This document shows, piece after piece, positions 25,101 to 35,600 of a stretch of DNA of 64,000 nt. This DNA is from Hemicordylus capensis. Taxonomy: Eukaryota > Chordata > Lepidosauria > Squamata > Cordylidae. The DNA lies in assembly GCF_027244095.1 (NCBI RefSeq), contig NC_069658.1:261400687-261464686 (forward strand), read 5' to 3'. Position 1 is the first letter of the stretch; each line of letters opens with the position of its first letter. The translations under genes were made by a program, and so were the position numbers. The notes beneath the pieces were generated by a model, which saw only the letters and a list, made by a program, of their open reading frames with translations, had not been told where the DNA came from and made no database searches.

Positions 25101-28100
25101 GCCAGAAGTTCAGTTAACTATTTCATTAAATTTAACCAATACCATATCAACTTCCCACAAAGCCAAGGAATGGGTCAAACACCCATGTTTCATGAAGAAG
25201 CCATCATGTGACCATGCCAATGTTTCTCAAATCTTCTGTGTAACATGCAATTCAAAAAGCTAAATGAGGGGCCCAAAAATGAAGATAGTTGTGAGACTGA
25301 TGGCATACTTTCTGGACTTCTCTGCCTGAAGCAAAGCTTGTGTATGCTATGTAAGCCAGAGACATTTCAGCCCTACATTTACCATGTTAATCTTTCTCAC
25401 ACTTCTACTAATCATAGAATTTAAAATAGCAATCCAGTTCTTGGACAGAGGCCAAAACTGTTGACAGTGTACCACTGGAGCTGCCACCTTCATGCAAGCA
25501 TCTTCACATATCCAGCAGCATGGATAGCAAAAGTCTACAAATATGTCTAAGAGAGCTTGGGTCAACACAAAGAGAATCCAATACTAGTTATTCCTACCAG
25601 GATTAAGATTAGCTCTATTCTATATAATTTCAGTATAGCAAACTAATGTCACCATTACAATCCAGTGCAACAGCTGCATACAATGACTAAGTAAACAAAT
25701 CTGGCATTTAACAAAGACACATTCTTATTTCAAACCAGATACTTAACACAAAAATACCCAATAAACTTGAAAATAAAGAACTCTTCTAGAGTGGCTTTAG
25801 GATCAAAGACTTCATTTTGTAAAGAGGATAAATTTCCTCGGAGAGCCACTTCTTAGAGCAGACTATAGAATACAACATTTTAATCATTCTATTTGCAACT
25901 TTAAAAGCCCTGGCTTACTACAGATATTGGTCTGAATACATCAGCACTCAATCATGCCTATCCTATTTACAACCTATTTGCCTCAGTTCTTTAAATAGGT
26001 TTGTAAGTATCAAGATGTCCATCACGACTATAACCTAGCATTCCTCAAGTTGACACATGGTTAGAAATGCTTCTAGTGATGCAACCAAGAACTGTATGCA
26101 GCTGGACAAGTTTAAAAGATTGTTTAGGCACCAAGGTTACCTTGATAATATACAAAGGTTACTGAAATTAAACATACATGTCATTTTCACACTTTCACAA
26201 ATGTCAAACCCTAAATAGTAATGGCACTATTTAATAAGGCTTAGTTAACTAGACACAAATTTCCTCATTGCTGTAATTAAAAAGAGGGTATGTTAACCAC
26301 ATGTAGAAAAACACTTTAAAGTTCAACAAAAACTCAACTTGCAATACAAACACTGTAGCTTATTGTGCATTGTCTGTACTAAGAACAAAACAGTATTAGT
26401 TTACGGACACCTGTGGCAATGACAATGTCTCATCCCTGGTATACACTGTATAAAGATAAAAGAATTAAGCCTCCATCCCAGTTCTAGAGCAAAAGCATAA
26501 ATTGGGTAGAAGGGGTGGGGAAACGGTGTGAAGGATCTCAAGCAGTTCCCAAGAAGGCACTCCCACCAGAACGCCCTGTCAACTGCTGCCAGGCGGTAAT
26601 TGTTGTCGGATATAAGCCAATCATCTACAGCTGCCTGCTCCCATTATATTGCTTTGCTTATCATGCAAAAAATCCTGTAGACATTTTTTTTTTTGAAATG
26701 CTAGTTTGGATTTCCTGATGCAGAAGTAACATATAGGCTATACCATAGAACCTCAAGGCCTGGAAGGAGAGGGGATGACAAATGGAGAAGTTACAGAGTA
26801 GACAGCAACACTGGAACCACCACAAGCAAAGCATGACTACTCATCTATTTAGCATTAGCCTCTCCCCAAGCGTACCAATTCACTTGAAAACGAATTCTCC
26901 AGGATTGGTCTCATGGGGAGAGAGTCATTTGGTACTTACTGTTTAGAGAATGCAATCAGGATTTTAATCCAATGAAGACAGACACCTTCATATCCTACAA
27001 TTCTATTAATATATGTTAGCAAAGTGTTTTTTAAAATGTGTTCCCAAGGGAATTACTATGGAATAGCATTTACAAAGCTCCCAAAAGATCACATTTACCC
27101 TTTATAAAAGTACCTCTGCTTCACTTCCTATTTAAAGTACTCAGTTCGTTATTGTAGTGTGCTGAAGGTCTCAGAGCATTCCTTCCACTCTACCAAGTAT
27201 GAACAGATTGAACTGTAGAAGTAAAGCAATTCCACTTGAAGTCAGCATTTCAGGAGTTAAGATGGGTGCCCCAAACAAGAGTTCTCACTTGATAACCATA
27301 AGGCAATTAGATTAGTGGAAGCCCCCACTCAACCGAAATCTTCTGGCTGAAGTCTCATCTTGGTGTTTCTAAGCAATGAAGCCATGGAACCCCAGCTCTG
27401 AGACTTTTAATGTTAGCCTCAGAATCAGTGCCCTCCTGAACAAAAGCAGACATGTTGGGGTATAACCCTAAATAAATATACTTGAGGTAAAATCCCACCG
27501 AACAGAACTAATTTCCAAATAACCCTTGTTATAATCATGCTGTTGTAGTGGAACACTTTCACAGGGGTATGCTGCATAAATGCCAAATCTTCTTCCTAAA
27601 AGGAAGTTTTACAAGTTATCTGAACTACTGTTACAGGGTGGACTTTTGTTTTCTTCAAACCTAAATCACACTTACTTGAAAAAATAGCCCCAATTAAACT
27701 TCTAAGCAAGTATCCCCAGGACAGCAGAATCTTTTCCTGGCCAGTATAAACTGAGGACTAGTTATTTTCTGACAAAGAAATACTTCTTCCCTGCCCCCCT
27801 TCACATGTGCAGTACACAGAGGACAAGATTGGGGTTGAACTATCACCAGTCAAATTTGCAGCAAGTTTCTAGAGCAATCCCTTTTCCTTTGGCAGCTGTC
27901 TAGAGATAATGGAAACAGAATGCTAGAGACATGCTGCTGTGTTGTGATAAAAGACTGCGAAAAGGGAACAGGGCCAGCTTTCAAGCTGTGTGGTTGTATA
28001 TCGCATGCACAAGGCCACCTTAATCTTGCCCCAGTCTTGTGACATTTCATTGCCTCACCAAAGTGGCTGACATAATAATGTAACTGTAACATCAGGAAAC

Positions 28101-29984
28101 AGGCCAGTTCTGAAGACTGCAGCAGCAGCACATGTCTATAGAAGTGCTTAACTGGAGTAGATAGCCACTCTTCTGCCAAGCTTCCAGAATCCCAAAGAAA
28201 CCAAGATTCTAAAAGCATTGTTTTTTTGAGAGAATCCTTCAATGAGTTTAAGTGGAACCTGACATCAGTCTATTTGCCTCACTTTCAACAGTTCTGAAGA
28301 ACTTGCAGGCTAGGCCACTGTGCTCCTGGGGAAAGCACTGCAATTGATATTATGCTTGTATTAAAACTAAAAGCTTAGTTTCCAAGCTGAAGTCTTAAAG
28401 CGTCTCCTTCAGTTTAAATGTTAGTTTCTAGGAATTCTCTTGCTTTTTACAGCGTACTGGGCTAGACTGAGCAGTCTTAACACATGGTTACTGAAATTAT
28501 GGGTATTCTTCCATTTTGTCTGAATTCAGCATGTAGTCCTGCTGTATGAATAGTGCCCATTGTCCGGTAACTACTGTGGATTCTACTATTTTCTTGAGAT
28601 CACTTCATCTCTAATGAGCATATCAGAATGCTTTGAAGTTTAAAGGCTCTCTCTTATCAATAGTGGGTACATAATCTGAAAAAAGCAACCCAACTTCTAG
28701 GACACAGTAAAAATGTAGGAAAAGCTATTTTTGCCAGAGTAACTCCTTTGTTAAGGGTGCTGTCTTGCGTAGCATTCCATTATGCAACCAAAAGCTTAAA
28801 TAAGTCTGATAGAGGCCTTGTCCTAAACAGAGCACTTTGAGATGCTTTTTGGCTGAAATGGCAGGTGTTCAAATTAATACTATCAATTCATATAGTCAGA
28901 ACAGTGTCACTGATTCACTGGGGGCGGGTGAAATGCTACCACCGGGAGGTATAGATGGAGGCATTAAGGTTTGCTCTGCAGAACATTTTCCCCAAGAGCA
29001 TAAGAAACTGCACTTAATAGGGGAAAATGTCACAAGGGCAGTATTTCTAAATTTTATGTCCATGCAGACTAACTTAAGAGACCAGATTTCTCCTATTTTA
29101 ATTAATTCCTCCCCCCAATTGGTTAACTAAAGCCCTAAGCAGACTGGCAAACATTTAAACACCCTTAACAGCCTGCATGCATCATTAGGTGTCACTGCAT
29201 GGCATTGACAATGGAAGAGAACAGCAGAAAAACAAAAAAAAAAATTAACACAGAGTGGTCTGGAACAGAAATGAAGGTTGTGAAATGTAATTAATACCAG
29301 AAAGATTTTGCTTACCAGGTGGAATTGTGGCTGTTCCCCTCCCTTTGATGAGGTAATACAAGTGCTGGATTCCCTTTTTTCCTAATGATCACTTCTTTCC
29401 TAGTACATTGTACAGGAACTGTGGAATGTGGGAAATTAATACAAAACCTCCCTCCCTGGCCCCAGACATTTGTGTGCATGTGGCCAGAGAAAATGCAGAG
29501 CCTCCCCTCCCAAAGCCATTGACACTTGGGATCCAGTGGTAGCATTTCATCGCTTAACAATTAATTTAACTACAAAGATGCTTCCCGCACCCATCCCACC
29601 TCCAGAGGCCTAGCAGATGAAAAAAAGGAGGGGAAAGGAGAAGAGAACACAAGCAGCTTGCCTGCTTGATACTAATATAGACACTAACAAAATTTGTCTC
29701 AACATAAATAGACGACCAACATGGAGAGATCACTGAATTCCAAAGTTCTCGTGTGTTGTTGAAACCTAAAAAGAAACCCAGTGGATTTATGATCATACTT
29801 TGCAGTTATATAGCTGTACCTAGAGATTTCCTATAGATGAAGTGGGAGTGGAATTTCATTAGTTTTGGAAAGGAAGGGTAAGCCACATCTCCCCTCCCAC
29901 AACATCTCTCCTTCCCTCCATTCCATGACTGCTTGCTCCGGCTCCGTATGCTATTCAGTGGGAGGAGTTTGACAAGCTGCTTAC
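19157..29984. other. Presumed long first intron of PPP1R10, no transposon recognised
   Basis: The acceptor for the first coding exon (pyrimidine tract then AACAG, exon from 19156) shows that the 5' leader is spliced in from further upstream, and no other gene is expected here from human synteny. I found no coding exon, tRNA-like gene or transposon terminus in 10.8 kb, in contrast with the repeat-rich flanks. A GC-richer island at 23.83-24.17 kb contains, on the minus strand, ACTACATTTCCCAG, which resembles the ZNF143/THAP11 (SBS) site. Confidence 0.55.
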
Positions 29985-30065
29985 ATCAGCTCCCTGCCCA
30001 GCAAGCCTTGTAGGTTCTCTTGTACAGGAGGAAGGAAAGAGGCAGCGCCGCCATTTTAGAAGCAC
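29985..30065 (-). other. Candidate alternative 5' non-coding exon of PPP1R10
   Basis: On the minus strand a YY1-like AAAATGGCGGC (30047-30057) is followed by a short ORF of 22 codons (30054-29986, MAALPLSF...) and then by a good splice donor GAT/GTAAGC at 29984. A YY1-type start with a downstream donor is the layout of a first exon with an upstream ORF. No transcript evidence is available; the start is a guess. Confidence 0.35.
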
Positions 30066-30549
30066 AGGCGATTAGGAAAAAAAAAAAAAGCAAGAGGCTT
30101 CAGAATCTATTAAGAAAGCTATAGCAGTACAACCCCCATCATATATACAGATTCGTATTGTATTATGTCAGTTCTGCAACTAGAACCTATTTAACATACA
30201 CAGTTAAGGAAAAAGAGCTATTTCTTGCCGGCGAGTGCGAGAGACTTAAAAGAACCTTTCACTATTCACCGTTGCATGGTCAATACCGCTGCCCCCCTTT
30301 CCTCCTCCACACATGGGGGAGGTAGGAGACGGAATAAAAGTGGAAACATCCTGAAAAGGAAATATACAATGCTGCTTGTCAGGGACAAAAGACAAAACAG
30401 CACTGCCATATTGCAGCGTGGGGGGGGGCGATATTAAAGGATGAACATTTTTTAAAAAAACATCAGACCTCATTTGAGTCCAATAGATCACTTTCTAGTT
30501 AGGAGGGCTTTAAAAATATATATTGGACTGGTTTAAAACAACTTTCCCA

Positions 30550-31462
30550 AGTCATTTTGCAATCTTTATTTCTAGATTGCCAGTTAATTTTTTTTTTTGC
30601 AGCATTACATACCTACATATACAGTTTAAAACTTTCAAGTAAAAAAAAGCACAAAACCTTTTTAACATTGACAAATTTAGAAATATAGAGGCCATGACAG
30701 ATCACCCTGTATTTTAAATTGACTCCTTGCTGGCTACTACCCAGTTATTGCTTTTTGTCCTCTTTAACTCTTACCCTGCAATCTTTATGTACAGATTGCT
30801 TATTTAGTCCATTTCCACGTCTCCCACACAAAGTAGTAGTACTTTATGGCCCAGTCACCACCATCTTTTATGTGGGAGCTCATTAACCCTTGACAGTCCC
30901 GGAGTCGATGGATTATCTAAGAAACCATCATACTCCTTATAAATATGCATTTTTTGATGGCAAAATGCCTCGTCTTAAGGGTTAACACCTCAAACAAACC
31001 CCTTTCCCTCCATATTTTTTTTTGTCTTTTCTTCGTGCCTTCGACACGGATGAAATTTTTTTGGTCAGTTGGTTGAAAATGCGACACTTACTATCCAATT
31101 ATTTTTCTCGTCGACAGCGCCTCAAGGTTTAGCTTTTTTGGATTAAGCTGTGTTTTTAAAGAAAAAAATGATTTTGGCTTTGCTCATTTTTAAAAAAAAG
31201 CAACTTTTTTGGTCAATAACAAAAAGTTGCTTGACAAAAAACATCAGGGAAGGTTGTTGCTAGATATTAATTTTGGCTTTTTTATGTTTTTTAGTGGCAG
31301 TTGTTCTCCTTCAGGTCACAAAGAATTTTAACAGCTTCCCAAGACAGGCGATCGAAATGTAGATGGCTTTTTTATGTGTCTTCTCAAGAGACGCAACTGT
31401 GAGGGGATTTTTTCCTTTGATTCTCGAAGGAAGTTCGACGGTTTCTCAAGATCAAAGTAAAC
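30550..31462. other. AT-rich hairpin-dense tract, possibly a structured 5' leader exon
   Basis: At least seven inverted repeats occur in about 0.9 kb: GCAATCT/AGATTGC at 30559-30580 and again at 30778-30799 (both with 8-nt loops), CTCCCACA/TGTGGGAG (30821-30828, 30871-30878) enclosing AAAGTA/TACTTT (30830-30845), TTAACCCTT/AAGGGTTAA (30883-30891, 30977-30985) enclosing GCATTTT/AAAATGC (30947-30968, 8-nt loop), an 11-bp stem at 31199-31231, and CTTTGAT/ATCAAAG (31415-31421, 31451-31457). A minus-strand acceptor (TTGTTCTAG) precedes base 31462, so part of it may be a 5' UTR exon of PPP1R10. No protein is encoded. Confidence 0.45.
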
Positions 31463-31894
31463 CTAGAACAAATAAAGAGTTGTAAAGTTAAGCTTTTAAA
31501 TTAATACCAACATAAAAAATATACCTGATTAGAAGATACAGATCTTATTTAAGAGGAAGTCTACGTAACTTGGCCGTATGCATCGAAACTAAAGCTCAGC
31601 ATTGCGGTGGGGGGTGGAAAAGAATCACGGGGTAATATTACTAACGCGAATTTTTAAAAATGGGAATTTGAACTTTAGCTGCTCTTTTGACTGACTAGGG
31701 TTTTGAAAATTGAGCCAGTAACTCATTGGAAAGGGCAATTTACGTTCAATTACAGCCGAAGAAAAAATTTATTTTTGTAAACGTTAATTACGACTTGGGG
31801 GGAAGAGGAGAATAAAAATAATCAAAACGGAAGCCCCTTTTGTTCCCTCCCAAGCCGTTCCCAACAATAACGCTCCCAAAAACACTGTACTCAC

Positions 31895-31946
31895 CTTTAA
31901 ACAGACCCCAGAATGGCCGAACTCGCCTCGCGCGGAGGTTTTTATA
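31895..31946 (-). promoter_or_regulatory. PPP1R10 promoter: TATA box and first-exon donor
   Basis: On the minus strand TATAAAA (31946-31940) lies in GC-rich DNA; about 45 bases downstream is a consensus donor AAAG/GTGAGT (exon end 31895). The implied first exon is very short (roughly 20-30 bases) and would splice to an acceptor at 31462 or to the coding exon at 19156. The position matches the divergent PPP1R10/MRPS18B start region of mammals. Confidence 0.5.
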
Positions 31947-32176
31947 TGAGGCCACTCCCTCTCCAGAACTCCCCCTCCCATCGTCGCGCGTTGCGGAGGG
32001 AGAACAAAGACTAAAGCGCGTGCCCTGCTCCAACGACACCCTAATCGATGAAATTCGCTTCAAAATTTAAATCAAGGTATATTACTTAAACCCTGTTTTA
32101 AATTCAAAACGACCCATTTGTACAAAAATATATTTTAATGTTATTAACGTTTGTGACGCAGTTAGAAATCGCGAGT

Positions 32177-32186
32177 ACGCATGCGC
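32177..32186 (+). promoter_or_regulatory. NRF1-like site 1
   Basis: ACGCATGCGC matches the NRF1 core (YGCGCAYGCGCR) closely. It is one of four such sites in the divergent promoter. Confidence 0.55.
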
Positions 32187-32292
32187 TAATCTGTGCCATA
32201 TTGTTAGCGTTGTGTCGGTGCACGCGCGTGGCCTCCGCCCTAGTTTTGCTATTGGGGGCAGGGATTGAGATTGCGAAACGGATTCCCAACGT

Positions 32293-32302
32293 GAGCATGC
32301 GC
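32293..32302 (+). promoter_or_regulatory. NRF1-like site 2
   Basis: GAGCATGCGC, a weaker match with one good half-site. Confidence 0.4.
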
Positions 32303-32347
32303 GAAGTTTGTAAATTGGCAGACTCTCACCACAATAGTGATCTCTCT

Positions 32348-32357
32348 GCACATGCGC
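32348..32357 (+). promoter_or_regulatory. NRF1-like site 3
   Basis: GCACATGCGC within the divergent promoter; good right half-site. Confidence 0.45.
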
Positions 32358-32653
32358 AGTAAAGAACACCTCCTTTTGTCCTCATCGGCACAGCTTGTGG
32401 CGCAGTTTTTATAATGTGTATGGCTGTGCGGCTGTGCGAAGGTCAGCCGCACAACTTAAAAAAAACAACCACACACACACGAGCTTATTAAAATATATTT
32501 CGATGGTTCACTTATACTTGTTTTTCGTGTAATTAATTGCATGATGTTTATAATGCGTAACAAGAACCTATAACCTGAGAAATATTATTTTAATATGTAA
32601 ACGGAGAAGTATAAGCCTTTCTTTCAAGGTGACCTTAAGCTCTGATAAGTATG

Positions 32654-32663
32654 GCGCATGCGT
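32654..32663 (+). promoter_or_regulatory. NRF1-like site 4, next to the MRPS18B start
   Basis: GCGCATGCGT, the reverse complement of site 1, 26 bases before the MRPS18B start codon. NRF1 drives many nuclear genes for mitochondrial proteins, so the site fits the gene. Confidence 0.6.
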
Positions 32664-32685
32664 AAAGTAATTCGTATTTTGAGAT

Positions 32686-32696
32686 AAGATGGCGGC
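32686..32696 (+). promoter_or_regulatory. YY1-like element overlapping the MRPS18B start codon
   Basis: AAGATGGCGGC is the YY1 consensus, and it contains the ATG itself. YY1 sites over the start codon are common in ribosomal and mitochondrial ribosomal protein genes. Confidence 0.65.
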
Positions 32697-35600
32697 GTCC
32701 TGTTCCATGCTGGTGAGTCGTTCGGTGGTGCGTAAGATCTATAGGAGGCCTTTCTGGGTCCAGGTGAGCAGCTCTCTGATCGAGTCATAGCAGAATAAAA
32801 ATTGTGTATATTTTATTTTCTCTAAAGGTTTTGTAGCTGAGAGGAATCCTGAATGTGCATCACTTTTTAAAATGCATAATTCTGAAGTAAGATTTACTCG
32901 CTGAATTCCAGGTGTCGTATAGTTAAACATACTACAGATTACAGTCGGAGAGTCTCTATTCTATATTGATTCGAGTACCGTATTTCTCAGTGTTCTTAAT
33001 GGCATATTGTTTTTTTGCAATAACGGTAAGAATAAAAAATCCTTTACTGTTTCCGTCACCGAAATTGTATTCCTTTTTGCTATCCTTCCTGTGTTCTATG
33101 ACTACACGCCGCCTTCGTATTTTCATACTAGCAAAAAGGGCTCCTGTCGAATATATTCGTCTCGTCCCTACAGAACCTGGGTTTCATTTTTCTAGTATTT
33201 CGGTTCTTTCTCTTGTTGAGTATATGCTTAACAGAAAGCTGTCGAAATGAAATAACGGCAAGGAAAAAGTGGGAAAGCTTGTAGATCTCTGTCTTTCCGT
33301 GGTGGGTGTTTAGTTTTGTGGCCTTCATGTCTTTAAAAGAGCCATTCATTTTTAAGCAGCTAGATGTCTGTTAATTGTCTCCTATGTTTTAGTAATGGAA
33401 ACTGATAAACTGTTGAGTTTGGGCCCTAGGAAGCATGGCTTCAGATCTTGCAGATCAATGATTTCTGGTGTGTGTGATTAGTAGTGAGCTCTGTTGAAAT
33501 TAATGAGTTTGAAGTACAAGTAACCCTTCAACTCCCTCTTCATTGGAGAGTTCCGGTGTGATAGCATGTTCATAAGCCTTGACTGATTCTAGTAGGTAAG
33601 ATCAGGTACTTGCTTGGGGCCAGTGTGACTTAAGGTTCCCACCCAGGTTCGGAACACTTTTCAGAGAAGAGAGAAGGAGGCTACTGACATAATCAAGGAG
33701 ACTGAAGTTGGGTGTAGCTACTAATTGTAGAAGCTGCTGATTAGCTTGTTGGCTTCTGTTGGTTGCTGCTCAGTTGCCATGAGGTGTACCTACAACATTC
33801 AGCCTATGCCTGCAAGACTTTCTCTCTGCTTTCCTCCCCTATCACTTATTATTATCTCTAGTATTCTCTAAGACTGTAGAGTGCTTTTCTACAAGTGTTT
33901 TTCTGCATTCTCTTGAGTCACTATGATAGTTTGGATAGCTTGAACACAATCAATGGCGAGAGGAGCTGGGAGCACTCTGCAAATGCTCAGAGATAATCTG
34001 TAGTTACCTTCCCCCAGCATGGTGCATACTGAAGGGAAAGAAGTGTTACCCTAAGAGTTGTGGATGTATCAGCCACTCTTATTCTTGCTTAAAAACATAT
34101 GTAAAGCAAAAGAAGAAATATACCAAATCACTGGGACAGTCTTGTGTCCAAAACTCTGATTATAGGATGGCAGGTACCTGACCTTAGTATTTGCTCTGTG
34201 TAATCTAGTAGGATAAACAGCTCTATGCTATTGTCCCCCCACACACACACTCTTTCTTCTGGGGACTTTACATATCCCCTTAGTAGCCAGACTGCTACCG
34301 TGTCATTTACCTGGGTTCCCCAGAACTACTATTATCTCTTTATGGACATACTACATATAGATTGATTGTGTCTAGTATTACACCCCATTTGAAAACCACT
34401 AGAATAAAAATATTTTGCACAGCGGATTTGTTTAAAGAGAGAGAAACTGGAGATTTTCTTTATTTTAACAGGCAACCTAGATGTTTTTTAAAAGAAATGC
34501 TCTTGCAATCCATTTCTTAGCAGAGATGAATATGCCTATACCCATTGAAATTAGTGGAGTTGTGTGTTCCTAAATCCATGTAAGAGTGGATGCTAAAGCC
34601 CTTTTGTTCTGAAAAACAGAGCATAACTCTGAAGCAGGCAGGGCTAGCTCAGATCAAAAGCTTTTTTTTTTTTAACTGCAGCAAACTGTTTTTTAAATAC
34701 TTTGGGAGTAGGCCCTTCTAAGCAATTTTCATTCTCTCTGTCTTGTCAGTGTTCATTACCATAAAGCTTACCAAGGTTTACAAACAAGTTTCTGCCTCTG
34801 GTTTTTAAGTGGTTAAAAGCTAATGTTGGTTAGTATAGAGGCAGATGTACCACCAAACCATGACTAATGCTGACAAAGGAAGGGGAATGCAAGGTTGAGG
34901 AGGGAGCATGTAAACTTACTCCAAATCTTTTAAGCACAATTACAAAATTGCAGAATTGTATCCGTACCAGGCTGTAATGTGTTAGACTGGGCTGTGGATT
35001 GGGCCCTAGCTCAATAGTGGAGTATCTGCTTAGCATGCAAAAAGGTCCTGATGGGTTCAATCTGCGCATTCCTCTTGATGAACCTGTCAACAATTTAAAA
35101 TACCTTTGAGAGGTTTGGGGGGCTTAAAAGCACCTTAGAGTGACTGGGGCAGGGGTTCAAAAATTTCTAGAGGATCAGTTTGCTCACGCCTCTTGCTTAT
35201 TCTTGTTGATTTTATGGGCAACCTTTGGCAATTTTTTTCTGGTATTTTTTGGTCTTTTCATAATGGCAGTTCTCCTAACCCCCTGATACCCATTGATTTT
35301 AATTGCTTAACAACAGTGAATTTGCCAACTGCAAGGTTTTACTGGAACAGAACCCTCATGGTTGGTGTGGGAAGATGGTAGTCTACTGAGTTAAATGGAC
35401 CAATGGTCTGATTTGGTAGAGCCAGCATGGTGTAGTGGTTAGAGTGCTGGACTAGGACCGGAGAGACCCAAGTTCAAATCCCCATTCAGCCATGATCCTT
35501 GCTGGGTGACTCTGGGCCAGTCACTTCTCTCTCAGCCTAACCTACTTCACAGGGTTGTTGTGAGGAGAAACTCAAGTATGTAGTACACCACTTTGGGCTC

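Noticed and set aside
30900-31260. MALAT1/MENbeta-like triple-helix 3' end
   Set aside because: U-rich tracts and A-rich stretches occur, but the ordered U-rich/U-rich/A-rich module and a following tRNA-like RNA were not found.
31879-31946. TATA box with downstream T-run as a Pol III type 3 small RNA gene
   Set aside because: The transcript would be under 40 nt, no proximal sequence element was seen, and a consensus splice donor follows, which fits a Pol II first exon better.
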